Of a stretch of DNA of 64,000 nucleotides, positions 15,601 through 27,251 are shown one piece after another (position 1 is the first letter of the stretch; each line of letters begins with the position of its first letter). The stretch spans positions 3,167,001 to 3,231,000 of the forward strand of contig OX387204.1 of assembly GCA_947561715.1 (NCBI GenBank). Reading direction: 5' to 3'. A model generated the notes under the pieces. The model was given only the letters and a program-made list of their open reading frames with translations. It was not told where the DNA came from and did no database searches. The position numbers and the translations under genes were made by a program. This stretch comes from Ascidia mentula. Lineage: Eukaryota > Chordata > Ascidiacea > Phlebobranchia > Ascidiidae.

Positions 15601-18600
15601 CACCGACCAATCTGTGCCGCCAGCCATCTTCTAAATAGTGTTGAAGTTCGTTGAGGACACGTCGGCCGTCACGTAAGCGCATGATTTCTAATTTTCACTG
15701 AAAGCAAGAATGGTGATTTTCTGTAAAGGAATGCCTTATTTTCTTTTCTATAATGTAAGATTTTAGGTAATATGTAAATAAGTTCTTTACTAAAGAATTC
15801 AGTCTTATCCTTAATGATGGTGTTGGAATTGCTAGATACTAAATTCTTCGGCGACCTCTCGTGCAAAAAAGCGTGACTCATTCAAGATCATTTTCAGGAA
15901 TGTGAATTACGTAACCACCGTTTTCCGTGGCTTCAACTTTAAATGCGACCCAAACACAGAAGCCTTGGCACGCAAATGGGTCGTTCAGTTTACAAGAGAC
16001 CGTCTTACAACCTATTGTTATTGCGTGGTGTTGATTCTGTTACCTAGGTCGTGTTTAAGCCATAAATCAGCTCTTTTATCGGCCCGGGTCGGCGTATGGC
16101 CGATTCTCGTCGAAGATACGGAGCAAAGTGCTTCGGTCTGCCGTAGTAGAAGCCGTGTAACGGCAAGTCAAGGCATGGCTGTTGTTTTATAGCGACGCAA
16201 AAATCCACCTTGTGCTGTAAGTATATGTGGTAGGTCACAGTTGTGCAAGAAATTCGTATATTTCTTTTGCTATTGTAAACACGCCGCTTTCAAAATCGAG
16301 CTTATTAGACGCTATGAGCAATGGAGGTTCCCACTTCCATTTTCAATGCTACAATATAAAAGTTTATCAAAAAAGTTTGAGTACAAATCCCATAAGTTTT
16401 CCTTGTCCAAGATGATTTCACTCAATTTTAAAGTAGAACGAAACATTGAAAAACAGCTTGTTGCTTAAAGAGACCATTGCGTGCTTCTTAGCCGAGTTAA
16501 GCAAATATGTGTATCGAATAAAAGTGAGTGCTGTTGTTGGTGACTGTGGTCTTTTTCTCTTTTCCCCCGCGGTCGGCACGCTTCCGTGTGTATCTTTGGT
16601 GTTGGCGCATTATCCACGTCAGCTTATGTATTCGGTGTAAATTTGACCGCGCATTTCGGCTTTGACACAAAGTTTGCCGACCCAGCGAGACGAAAGGTCT
16701 ACAGCGGCTGATGGCGTCACAAGACAAATTTGCCCGCAATGACTTTTTGCTTGGTTTGAATTCATTCTTTATTGGAGTCGTAAAACTTAATAGTGTTTCA
16801 GGTATGCCGTGTCACTGCCCTGTGGTAACTGCCAAGAATTTGCTGCGTATCAAGAACCGTACCTACTTCCTGATAATTTCGTTCCTGGTTACACTTGCTC
16901 ACGTTATGCCGTCTTTATGCGTAAACCGGGATTCTTTTCCAGTGCAAGATATTGGCTTACAAGACACACTAGAGCATAAAAAACCTAACCTAGTTCTTCT
17001 TTTTATGCAGATCAACAGCTGTGTTGGCCGAATCGATCAAATCTTGTGATGTTTCCTTTATGAACAGCGACAAATTACGTGCCCTGCGAAAGCTTTTACC
17101 TGACAAAAATGAAATCAAAATTTTGATGGGTAAGTGCGATTGGCCCGCCGCCTTTATTTTGAAAATTTGCTCTCTGTGAGACCAACCAAACACAATCTAG
17201 TAATATGTCTACAACAACATTTACCAGTTACAATAGCAAAGCATTGTTTTTACCACCAAACCAACATTGGAGTTTTAACTTGGATGGGAGTTGCATTACA
17301 TTGGTCCCCAGCCGCCCCATGACCACGCATGACAGTAAAACCATTATTGCCTAATAACGTTAGATTAAACCAGCCCGAAAAAAGTATTTTATGGGTTCAG
17401 GCACGGAAAAGTTATTTGATTGAAACGTTGCCTTAATTGCTTCAAAAAACTGGAAACGGTTATAGGCGTGCTAAATGCCGAATCATTTTTACAAAAACAA
17501 AGCGACAAATTTAAAGAAACCCAAACTTCGAATATTCAACTTAGATATGGGTACGCCAATGTTTTGTGTTGGCGTTAAAAAAATTTTTTTTTTAGAGCTT
17601 AATTATTTCAGTCATCTTTAATACAATTTATTGTTTATCTGACACAATTGTGGGTGAACAGATTAAAGCACATATCAGTTGTATTTCAAACTATCCACAA
17701 CATGCGTCCGAATCACACAGGCCTTTTAGTCACTACGAACGCACGAGACCAGCCGAGATTAATATAATTACTAATTACTCGGTCACTTCTCGCGCTGCAA
17801 GATAAACATGATTCACAAAATGTCGGCACTGCTTTGTGTGCAGTATTTCACAAGCTAACCGACGCATTGCCACATAACGGCGTTGTCATTTGATGTTTAT
17901 TGCGTAGAGACATTTTAAACATTGCGGTTTGTATAGTTTCGCCCCGCTTTGAATTTACCGTTGACGTCGTTCGTTTAAATGAGAGCGACCTGTTTAAAAA
18001 TGTCAACTGGATTAATTGATGCCCTAATGGCGTGTGTTGCGGCATCGGTACAGCATGGATGCATTGAACATTTTACACCGGCTGCTGACCTTTACTCGAA
18101 ATGTTCACAAATCACTGGCAACATAATTGATTTGGAAGAAAATGAGCCATGATAATTACTGAGCTCCAGGCAGTAGGTTTCGTTCAAAAATGGTTTAATT
18201 TACATGGTATGTCAAAATACAAAAAAAAATATTGTAAATTTTTCAGAATATTCTGGAGAAGTGAATATTCTGGATAACGCCGAAAGCTTTCTCCGTCGTG
18301 TGATTTCTATTCCTCATTATCACGTCAGAATTGACGCCATGCTCCTGCGGGAGGAATTTGACCACGCGATGTCGCAAGTTGAACACTCCATAGAAATCCT
18401 CAAACAGGCGATCAAAGGTAAAATATATGCTATTTTTCTAATCAACGTGCTACATCGCCCTAATTAACTGTTTCAAATATCTACTACCACAAATTGATTC
18501 CAAGGTCTTCGCCAAATAAATTGTAAAAATGGTTTTGCTATGATTACAGTATATGTACACATGCAATATGCTTCATTTAAACAGGACTTATATCTTCTGC

Positions 18601-21600
18601 ACAGAAATTAGGAGATGTAGAGCTCTTCCGTCCATCCTGCATCTGGTTCTACAGGCAGGCAACTACCTAAACCAGGGTGCTGCTTTCGGTAACGCTTCAG
18701 GTTTTCGTCTCGCATCCCTACAGAGACTGAGCGATACGAAGGCAAACAAGCCAGGGATGACCCTCATGCATTACGTTGCTATGGTAGGTTGCTTGGCATT
18801 GGTGCTATTTGCCCACATTAGACAATTTTGTGTCCACTTCTATGAACATTACTATAGGAGGTCATGTTACAACCGCCCTTTTGTTCCTGGAAACAAGCCT
18901 GTCGACCATATTTTACTGACGAATGCAACTTTTTGTCTTTCCAGGAGCTAAGTAAGAATAGTCCCCGCATGATGAACTGGTTTAACGAACTACCGAGCGT
19001 CGACAACGCGTCCAGAATATCCGAAGAAGAATTGACGGAGGAGATTCGTAATTACAGGAACCGCGTCACCAGCTTAAAAAATAAAGTAACTATCGAAGTT
19101 GACCAGGAGTTCAGAGACAACGTTTCACAATTTCTGGAGGTAAATGGAATAAAAATGCTAAATATAACTACTGAGAATTCAGTACCAGGGGCAAAGAAAA
19201 AAATGATTGCCAACTGATAATAAGCATTCATTATTTTTTACCAAAGCTTTATTCTAAAGAAACCCTGAAAATGCATATGAAAATGGTTAGAACATGGTTA
19301 GAATATGGATAGAATATGGATAGAATATGGATAGAATATGGATAGAATATGGATAGAATATGGATAGAATATGGATAGAATATGGATAGAATATGGATAG
19401 AATATGGATAGAATATGGATAGAATATGGATAGAATATGGATACTTAATATGAATAGAGTATTGCAACAAATAAATTTTCTGCACAGGATGCTGAAAATC
19501 GTCTAAACCTCATCAGGACATCAGAGCAACAGCTTGTGGAGGCTTCCAAGGATCTTGCAACCTATCTGTGTGAAAGATACGAACGTTTTTCCCTCATCGA
19601 GTGTTTCCAGATTGTTTCAGTTTTCAGAAAGAAGTTCAAGGATGTGAATGATGAAAATATTAAACGGGAAATGACAAAGAAAAGGTTTGAAGTACATTTG
19701 TTGCGTTGGGTTGTGGGTAAATAAACCAGCAGCCTTCCTTTAATTTGGCGTTACATGCAGACCTGCACTTTTACCCAATACATTAGCGTAAAATTTTATT
19801 TTTAAAGTAAAATCCTTTTTTATTTTTTTATTTTTTTTTGGAAATACATGCTTTATGCCGTCCAGTATATTTATTCTACAAGTTACCAAGTAATTTCACT
19901 TTACATTGATCATAAAATATTTGGATCTTGTGGAAGTAAATTTTCCTATTTTTTGCACGCAATGAGAGAATGATGATTTGCGCTATCCAATTTTGTTGTG
20001 TAATAAAAATGGATTGTTTTGTAGAGAAAAAACGGAAAATAAAAGCCGCACGCCCGAAGGAAGCAAAACGATCGCGCCACAAACCGACCTCGCATCCGAA
20101 AAGGAAAAGACCGAAGTCAATTATTTCAAACGCAGCAGGACCATAGCCACGCCACACCAAAGGTATCAGGGTCCAGCGAGCAAAGGCAAAGTACCCGATG
20201 AGACAACCGAAAATCGCCGGACTCGGCTTCGGAAATATGACCTATCGCACATCCGTCGTTCCTCACTTGCCAAACCTTCACCCGGCGAACTGCAGCAGCT
20301 GTACGAACAAAATGCAAACCAGGTGAAAAGTAACGACCACCCTACACAGATTGAAGAGGTCGCAGAGCCCGCGGAAGCAACCAAAATGCGCAGGAAGGCC
20401 TGGATTGCAGGGGAGAAGCAAGCAAACGTCCAAACCAATAGCACTGTTAAAGAAAATGATACTGATTCTATCGTTTCCGATCAATCCTCAGCCAGTCTAA
20501 AAGTACCAGAAACCGCAGATAATTTGGGTATTCCTACACAAAGGCGCCGAAGGGCTGGGTCAGTTCGTAGCAGATCATTGCGAACCGGTTTGTGGGACAA
20601 CTACGAAGGCCCGGGCAACGAAATCCTCGATCACCTGAGCAACCACAGTGGGGACAGCGACAGTTCGTCGTTGCGATCGCGTAGAAGTTTGAGCAGCTTT
20701 GAAGAACGTCAACGTCCCACTAGCATGATAAACATGGCTGACGACCGTGACGATGACCTTGAAACTTCGCTCAGTCGCATCATCAACGGCGAACGCGATC
20801 GAGCCTTCGAGAGAACCCAGCTCCGCCGATCATATATTAGACTCGGTAGCCTTCAAAGCGATGGCAGCGATTCGGACACTGGACTTGCGATGACTCCGTC
20901 AAGAGGACGAAGGAGACTCGGACAGCGACGTAGTTCGCCCCTAGCCTTGAATTCCGACGGTTCTGTTACCTCGGAAGGTGTTTCTGTAGGAAGAATCGAC
21001 GATTTGGACACAGATCTCTATTCCGACCAAGTGACTCGTGCCCTGGAGGGCGACGGTTCAAATCACGCCGGAAGCAGTGACCCACCGAAGAGTGGCAAAC
21101 GCCACGATGATTTGCGGGAGCGAATTAGGCGTTACAAAGAGTCCTCTTCGTCGGTGGAAGAATCCTCTTCTGCCACCAGGCGGCGTAGCAGCAACACGTC
21201 GCTGTCAGAGTATTTGAGCAAACGCAAAGGTATCATCAACCACACCATCAATAAATCTGTTTTGCGCATTATTAAAAGCTTGGGCCTTAAGTTTTGAAGT
21301 GTTGGTAGTGGTGTATAGTGTGTAGCAATGTAGTGTCGTCAACAACCGTGAGTAGTTAGTAGTAATGTCAACGAGGCAACTTTCTTTTAACCGAAAACTT
21401 GCTACATAGAATCGATTGACAGCCGAAGCGACTCTTCTACCTCCAAACCGCAGTCTCCTGTTGGTGAAGAGCCAGAAGTCGTACAACGGAGCGCCCGCAG
21501 TAGTCTCACGCGCCTGACGACGATGGAGGAAGCTGCAGAAGAGCAGATTATGGTGGAAGAACGAGATGAAACCACCTCTCTCATCTCAAATGCTCCTTCC

Positions 21601-23049
21601 TGTGCGCTGTCAAATGAACCCGAAACTGAATCTGTTTTGGAGGATGTGTTCGACGCTAATCAAGATACCATAGATGATCCGGAAAGAGTAAAAGAAGAAG
21701 AGCAAGCTCACGAGGAAGTCCTCGTTGTTGCATTAGTGGGTTACGAGCAAAAAAGTGCGCCTCCAAGCGAACAAGAGAAAGTGGAACAGAAAGTGAGATC
21801 GACTCCTGGGACACCAATATTAGGGCACCGGAAGAAATCCCCCGGGAAAATTCCCTTGGCCCCTTCCCCCACAAGGTGCCCCCGAACACCGGTGTTTAGC
21901 AGAAAACAATACGACACATCACCAACCAAATCCACAACATCTGGCGATTCATCCCCAGACAGAAAATCTCCAACAAAAGCTGGAACTCCTTCGTCAAAGT
22001 CAGCTAAAACCGCCACACCGAAATCCTTGCCCTCCAAAACTGCAACAAAAGGTTCCACTGTGACTGGCGTGAAAACCTTCATCAAAAAGTTGACGTACAG
22101 CACGCCGAAGGCAACTGGCGGCAACAGCAAATCTCCCGCAGTTTCCAAATCTAAACCGCCGACACCTAAGGCAGCAGCGACGAAACCGCCTGCGGGTTCC
22201 AACGCCACCAGAAAAGACAAATCCGCACCAGCCAAGTCTACCCCGTCGGCTAAGGTGTTCAATAAAACTGAAAAGAATTTATCCAAACCCACGCGCACCC
22301 CCTCGCCCTCAGTGAATAAATCCCACTCCCCGGCGCGAATTACACCAAGACCCACGACCTTGCATCCTACTCCAAGAACAGGAGCGGGGGCTGCATGCAA
22401 GCCAGCATCCAGGCTAGTTTCTCCGGTAGCGCAGAGGACCAACCGACCAGCTGTGGTACAAACAAAGGCCAATGACGCTACCCCGAAACCTATTAATACG
22501 CGTACCAGAAACGTGGGGGTTGCTTCAAAAGGAATGGTGAAGAAGACACCTGGTGGTGGTAAAAAGTCGGCCCCAAGCAACGTAAAGAGTGGGAGGAGCA
22601 CCCCGGTACCAAAACCATCTGTAGATGTGACTGTATCACCTCCGACACCTGAAGAGCCGTCTGCGAAGACCGTCGACACTCCTGACGCAAAAGAGCAAGC
22701 CGGCCAGGGACTCAGCATTCCTGATTTAGTGCACAGCGCTGATGCGGTCAATGAGGGTGGGAATGCTGCCAGCGAAGTTAGCGAAAATCAAACCAATGCT
22801 CAAGAAAATGCTCAAAGCAACGAGTGTGTCGAAACGCAATCGGTGTGCAGTGAAAGCAGTACGAGCCTCATTAAGGAGACGGACCTTTCGGACAATCAGG
22901 CGTTGGCGCCAAAGCAAACGACTTCCAAACCACTCCACACCAGTACTGCGTCATCGCGCAGCGGGGTGCAGATGAATCGCGCTGCGAGGTTGCGCCTGTC
23001 GAAGAAAAACCTAAAAAAGAATTCAACTAACAATGCAGTGTTCATTTAA
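6698..23049 (+). CDS. FHDC1: FHDC1-type formin (FH1-FH2 domain protein), complete, 10 exons
   Basis: A formin that nucleates and elongates actin filaments; in mammals FHDC1 (INF1) also binds microtubules and acts at Golgi and cilia. Exons: 6698-7134, 7766-8003, 11567-11628, 17011-17129, 18247-18417, 18605-18783, 18945-19139, 19488-19684, 20025-21229, 21410-23049. Their 4443 nt divide exactly into 1480 codons plus stop. Residues 1-73 are acidic and Ser-rich; about 75-123 form a proline-rich FH1 with repeated PPPPP; about 143-535 form FH2, with the lasso tryptophan in LNWMKIP, then [36 protein letters not shown] and [17 protein letters not shown]. There is no GTPase-binding, DID or DAD region, as in FHDC1. 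The last two exons (about 950 residues) are Arg/Ser-rich, then Lys/Thr/Pro-rich and very basic, fitting a microtubule-binding tail but longer than the human one (1143 aa in total). Confidence 0.95.
9654..9663 (+). promoter_or_regulatory. TATA box candidate upstream of intronic ORF
   Basis: The string TATATAAAAG sits 67 bp before the ATG of the intronic open frame, in an otherwise G+C-rich stretch. A start site about 30 bp downstream would leave a leader of roughly 45 nt. It could also serve as an internal promoter for a shorter formin transcript. There is no other direct evidence of activity. Confidence 0.35.
9730..10314 (+). CDS. Hypothetical 194-codon ORF nested in FHDC1 intron 2
   Basis: An uninterrupted frame of 194 codons, the longest in the formin's long introns, starting with [16 protein letters not shown] do not recognise any family. 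It has a moderate number of charged residues, a Cys-containing C-terminal part ([11 protein letters not shown], then [16 protein letters not shown]) that could be a small metal-binding or disulfide region, and no clear signal peptide or membrane helix. A TATA box precedes it, and an AATAAA occurs about 210 bp after the stop. The start context is weak (T at -3). It is on the same strand as the host gene. It may be a small intronless nested gene, a retrocopy fragment, or a chance open frame. Confidence 0.3.
   Translation: MSGGLTGGWPKNQFPIFNLVDTNKRPMVAVCPIHNWMRFIKFRTDCEDYKNLFDKNYAFMMEKNIEDQNDKSEGFQNINVITYGLQFKSTGVRVLESSGRFTTPKVNEIFRADNVTEVFSFTNNFPGCYCAPVGKCHLSNISRFRSLKTDNKTDHMDYIVYITCAQPVMPSILRCQRCLRFRRCGNGSWLVNFL
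10735..10742. promoter_or_regulatory. Perfect CRE palindrome in FHDC1 intron 2
   Basis: TGACGTCA, within GTGACGTCAC, inside the CG-rich island and 18 bp after a CACGTG E-box. Binding by CREB/ATF-type bZIP factors is the usual interpretation; occupancy is inferred. Confidence 0.45.
11629..17010 (+). other. FHDC1 intron 3, 5.4 kb
   Basis: The largest intron of the formin, between the LRQFKR exon and the following FH2 exon. Alternating AT-rich and CG-richer patches are visible, but no exon, tRNA or transposon with clear ends. Open frames at 13027-13416 (minus), 13260-13661 (plus) and 15111-15509 (plus) have no domain signature. Two perfect CRE palindromes 60 bp apart (14960-14967 and 15028-15035) mark the most regulatory-looking part. 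Confidence 0.45.
14960..15035. promoter_or_regulatory. Pair of CRE palindromes in FHDC1 intron 3
   Basis: Two perfect TGACGTCA octamers at 14960-14967 and 15028-15035, the second in the extended form GTGACGTCAC. A half-type site TGACGTAAT lies about 135 bp upstream near 14824. Close spacing of perfect palindromes is unusual and suggests a bZIP-responsive enhancer; this is inference from sequence only. Confidence 0.4.
17130..18246 (+). other. FHDC1 intron 4
   Basis: About 1.1 kb of AT-rich intron between two FH2 exons. I see no coding or repeat structure in it. Confidence 0.5.
19299..19441 (+). repeat. Minisatellite: 13 copies of an 11-bp unit
   Basis: Thirteen head-to-tail copies of TAGAATATGGA, apparently without mismatch, preceded by one or two diverged copies (TTAGAACATGG). 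It lies inside FHDC1 intron 7, about 45 bp before the splice acceptor of the last FH2 exon. Because 11 is not a multiple of 3, the minus strand reads as an 11-residue peptide repeat without stops; that frame is an artefact. The homogeneity implies recent expansion and probable length polymorphism. Confidence 0.95.
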
Positions 23050-23699
23050 CGTTACGTGCCTTTGTGTTTTGCCGCTGATTGCCCTTAGACTTTATCCTCT
23101 GTGAAAAAAACATGTTTCGCTCCCTTTCGCGACTAGTGTTTCCGTTGGGAAAAATTATCGCTAGCAAGTTCGAACTCCGCATCTTTACCTCAGTTTTTGC
23201 ACTGTTTTACTGACAGGCGTACGCCTGAACGCTCCCGAAATCCTATTATTTTTGGTGGCTTTTTAACAACGTGCCCTTATTGTCAGTCGAGCACAATCCA
23301 AATACCCTAGGAATCCATTTCAACTAGTTAGTAGATAGGAAAATGACAAAGAATGATATTTAAGCAATATTGTTCCTCTTTTGACATGGCGTTGACATTG
23401 TGTTTTGGTACACATATGCTTGTTTTAGGTTTTTAGACGGCGTTTTGTAGGTGACCACGGTAATGGCTGTGTACCTTTCGAGCTTATTTTGTGCCAAACT
23501 GTAGACACGCTCTGTACAAACCACTCACTTCGGTTGATGCAATTTTCGTTTCCTGAACGTTTCGTTTTTGCATTACAATACAAGTTGTTTCCTGTTGATA
23601 GTTGTGTCCATTCCTAACCTTAAATTTGATTAATCTTGAAGAGGAGGAATTAGGAAAAATTTTACACATTTAATAGACCCAAGTTCGGGTGCTGGCAGG
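23050..23699 (+). other. 3' UTR and downstream flank of FHDC1
   Basis: The 650 bp between the formin stop codon and the hAT element. I see no canonical AATAAA here; the first ones on the plus strand are inside the hAT element (near 24464) and near 24709, so the transcript either uses a variant signal or runs into the element. Confidence 0.4.
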
Positions 23700-24559
23700 C
23701 AGTGTTGCCAGGTAAAATTTTCTAAAACCGCCCAACGCCTTGTCAAAACTAGCCCAAAAACCGCCCAAACAAGAAATTTCTGAAACAAGCCCAAAACCAG
23801 CCCAATTTTACTCTGACTTAGCTTGAAATCGACAACTGTTAGTGAATTGTCGCACTCCGTAGCTTTAACCTACCGCGGTTACGTTTTTTCACATTTGGTT
23901 CTGACCATGGCGCTACCTATTACGTTTTCTTTAATTGCAAGGAGCATTAATACATAGCAAAAACATTGCAATATTTGATGAATTTGGGTCATAATATAAC
24001 TGAAACTAACAACTTTAAAAAACGCAATCAATTAAAACATGTATTTTTACAACTACAAAACATCTGTATTCCGTAGTTTCGTCATACGCGTGCGTAAAGC
24101 GATCAAACGTGGAAGCTGTAAGCATTATGGCAAAAAAATTTACACACCACGAAAGACCTCTTGACTGCATTGTTTCCTCAAGCAATCCTTAGTTCATTGG
24201 TTACTATATTTTTTAAATTTGTTTGCAAAAATAACATTTTCTCCGCACCATTGCTGCTTTGCAAAAACGACTCCAGTTGCATGGTTCAAGTTTCTGTCGC
24301 ACCCACCCACCCACTGCGTGTTTCTCTGAACGCATTATTGCTCTCTGCGCCGTACGATTGTTTCGTTTGTCGGGAAATGAACGCATTGGTTTACTCTTGG
24401 TATGAGACATTAGTGCCAGAATGCGTGATTATAGGGGTTGAAAATGTCATTGGCGAACCCGCCCAATAAACCGCAACCCGCAACTCGTAAAAATAACCCG
24501 CAACTCGATGTTGAAAACCAGCCCAATTGGGCGGGAATACCGCCACCCTGGCAACCCTG
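23700..24559. mobile_element. Non-autonomous hAT transposon (860 bp) with intact 8-bp target duplication
   Basis: It begins CAGTGTTGCCAGG and ends CCTGGCAACCCTG, forming imperfect terminal inverted repeats with the CAG..CTG ends typical of hAT elements. The 8 bp CTGGCAGG is repeated exactly on both sides (23692-23699 and 24560-24567), the hAT target-site size. The interior has no transposase frame. Subterminal zones are full of short motifs of the AGCCCAA / ACCGCCCAA / ACCCGCAACTC type near both ends, in forward and inverted orientation, as expected for transposase-binding repeats. The perfect duplication suggests a fairly young insertion. Confidence 0.88.
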
Positions 24560-24826
24560 CTGGCAGGGGTCATAAACTTCATTTCTAAATGTGTCTTTAC
24601 TACAAAACAAATGCGATAAGCTTACGTTTAGAACAACCTGCTTACTGCAAGAAAAACTTCGAGGAAGTTATATCAAGCAATTAAACTTTGATGTAAATAC
24701 GCATTAAAATAAAGAAACAAATGTGTTTTTGCTTCACGCTCATCCAGTGAAACAATTTTGCGCGCATTTCAAAGTCCCTTTAGGGGCTTTTTGTTCTTTC
24801 CTTGCAAACAAACAAACCAGTGGAAA

Positions 24827-26576
24827 ATGCCTGCCAAACGCAAAGCAAATGCTTCTTCATCTGCAACAAAATTAAAAACAGCAGCTGCTCAATCCAAGAA
24901 GGCGCGAATTTCAACGGGCTCTGAAAAAAGCTACCTGGAAAAGTTGTATGGAATGCCAATGTCAGATGAACTGTTTATGGCAAATGAGTTTTTCTCAACA
25001 AAATCAAATCAAGGTGAACTAACTAAACTCTACACTTTTTGGTGCATAAACTTCTCCGTAAAGCAAATATGGAAATACTTCTTAAATAATGACTTTTGGT
25101 ACCACCCCTTGGCCTTGCATAATGAAAATAATCCACCTTTTTTTATCAAAATTGTAAAACAAACACACTGTCTTGGTAAGGGAGGTACATACAGGTGTAT
25201 GTATTTACAACATTTTCAACAATGGCAACATCACAATATCTTATAGCACTGTGATTTCTAATATGACTTTTACAATTTTTAACAATAAGTTTTTTTTGTG
25301 CAGATTTCCTGTACACACTAAAGCTGAAACTTGTTGGACCTTTCCATTACTTGGCAGAGAAAAAGACCAATTCAAACCATGATCCATCATTTTATCACAT
25401 GCAGTGGAGATACTTTTACGATGTGCCTGAATTTCTAACTGTTATTGTTTCAACTGAGAAGGACAATCTATTCCACGTCGGATATCTGAGAGATGAGCCA
25501 ACTGATGTTGATTCAGCAGTGGTTGTATCCAACTCTGGAAAAACTGCAAAATACACTGTGCTCGGAGACAACATTTTGGCTGCAATCAGGTTTGTTTCAC
25601 TTATATGTAAATTTAGTCTGTGGAAATGGCTCTAAACTTTCTTAAAGAAAAACGTTTGATTTAAATTTTGTTGATAGTTCAATAGCAGCTGATGTTGCCA
25701 AAGCAAGCAAAAACCGAACAGAAAAGAAGAAACTTACAGATTTTCTCGAGGAACTACAAAAGTTTGCTAAAAAAGTATGACTGTAGTGCTTTAGGCAGAA
25801 GCCAAACTAAAGCCTAAATGGTATTGTTTTATTTGTTAGTATGATTTGGACCTTTCGGGAAAGAGCAGTAAAGTGAAACAAAGAGAAAGAAAATTTGTAG
25901 CAAAAACGTTCCATGGCGCAGGAATCATTGTCCCTCTCTCCGCAGATGGTATTGGCTACAGACCACTACATCACACAGATGGTAAGAAATCACAACATTT
26001 AGTTTCATCTGATGTTACTTGTGGTGCTACAAGTTATGCAAATTTAACACATAATGAACTAAAAAAAATCCACATTGTTATATTTTGCTCTACAGCACAG
26101 TTGAAGAAATTGCTTCAAAAGATTGTTGACGCCAAAAATGATAATGACAGGATTACAGCATTTGATCCAATTCAAGAAATGGTCAACTTTATACAGTTTG
26201 CCAATGATGAATGTGATTATGGTATGGGTCTGGAACTTGGAATCGATCTTTTCTGCAATGGATCAAAGTAAGTTGCTGATGTATTGCTTCAAGATGAGTA
26301 AAAAATAACTTTCATTTTTTGATGATATTTTGGTTGCCTGATATTAATGATAAGATTTATCTTTTGAACAGTTTTTACCCAATTTTGAATGTATTTGTAT
26401 TATTTGTGTCAAAATCTGTGTAGGTTAAAGATTACGTTAACTTACACAGGTACTTCCACAAGATGTCCAAACTTCTTCTCACTGTTGCCTACCAGCTGCT
26501 GAAGAGGGATTTGTATGGAACAATATGCGAAAAACACTTGGCTGACAGAAGGGAAAAAGATGTTGAAAGAATATGA
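24827..26576 (+). CDS. HPF1: HPF1, histone PARylation factor 1 (complete, 6 exons)
   Basis: The nuclear cofactor that completes the active site of PARP1/PARP2 and redirects ADP-ribosylation to serine after DNA damage. Exons: 24827-25013, 25304-25589, 25678-25774, 25840-25981, 26096-26267, 26450-26576; 1011 nt give 336 aa plus stop, close to the human 346. The N-terminus is Lys/Ala-rich and disordered-looking ([12 protein letters not shown]). Family blocks: [96 protein letters not shown]. The catalytic pair corresponding to human Asp283/Glu284 is present in ANDEC (residues 275-276). Only the linker between [14 protein letters not shown] and LKLVG is shorter than in human. It starts about 270 bp after the hAT element and is tail-to-tail with the GLIS2-like gene. 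Confidence 0.95.
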
Positions 26577-26945
26577 CTTCTGACAGTAGGTGCAACACAA
26601 GCTTGCCACTTTGCACTGACCACTATGTGGGCAATGTTGCTGGGAACTTTTAAACAGAGTGGGCATTTTTTCTGAAACACACTGGTATAAGTTCCATTCA
26701 AGTTGTGATGTGCTTTACGTAGAAAAACCATTTTGGAATTGCTGTTCTCAATTTCTATTTTTCTAGACTGTCTTTTTTTTCTGTATAGTTTCATATTGAG
26801 TTGAGCAAAATGTTGTGATATACGAAAATAAGACATCCTTGTTATTTTTAATCTGTCCTGTGCTAAACTTCAATTTGCGGTGTGTTGATTGTTCTTAAGT
26901 TTATGAACCGACGTCCAAACCAACAAATGTTTCGAATTTCTTTCA

Positions 26946-26951
26946 TTTATT
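26946..26951 (-). terminator. Poly(A) signal candidate of the GLIS2-like gene
   Basis: AATAAA on the minus strand, about 300 nt past the stop codon of the zinc-finger gene. If used, its 3' UTR overlaps that of HPF1. Confidence 0.45.
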
Positions 26952-26972
26952 TCTTTCTCAATCTCTGTCAAT

Positions 26973-26978
26973 AATAAA
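26973..26978 (+). terminator. Poly(A) signal candidate of HPF1
   Basis: AATAAA on the plus strand, 397 nt after the HPF1 stop. A second plus-strand AATAAA occurs near 27214. Confidence 0.5.
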
Positions 26979-27251
26979 ACGCGGTAAAGACAAAATCACA
27001 AGTTTTCGTGCAACACTTTTGGTAATATGGAAACGTGTTGTTCGTTACGACTTGTTGCTTTGCCATGGTGATTGCACTGTATAACTTCTACTCTGCTGGG
27101 TGTTTGCAATATCCGACTGAAAGTGAACAACAAGGTTAAATTTGAAAAAATTTTCTATAAATGTTTAAAGTCATAATACGCGACCTCGACAAAAATATTT
27201 GAAACGAATCCGCCAATAAAAATGCAATTTGACGACATTTCAGTGAAAGAA

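Noticed and set aside
19249-19485. Minus-strand peptide with an 11-residue repeat
   Set aside because: It arises from translating the 11-bp minisatellite, which cycles through all frames; there is no start context or homology.
21741-22751. 336-codon open frame on the minus strand
   Set aside because: It is the exact antisense of the low-complexity Lys/Thr/Pro-rich last exon of FHDC1; biased composition removes stops on the opposite strand.
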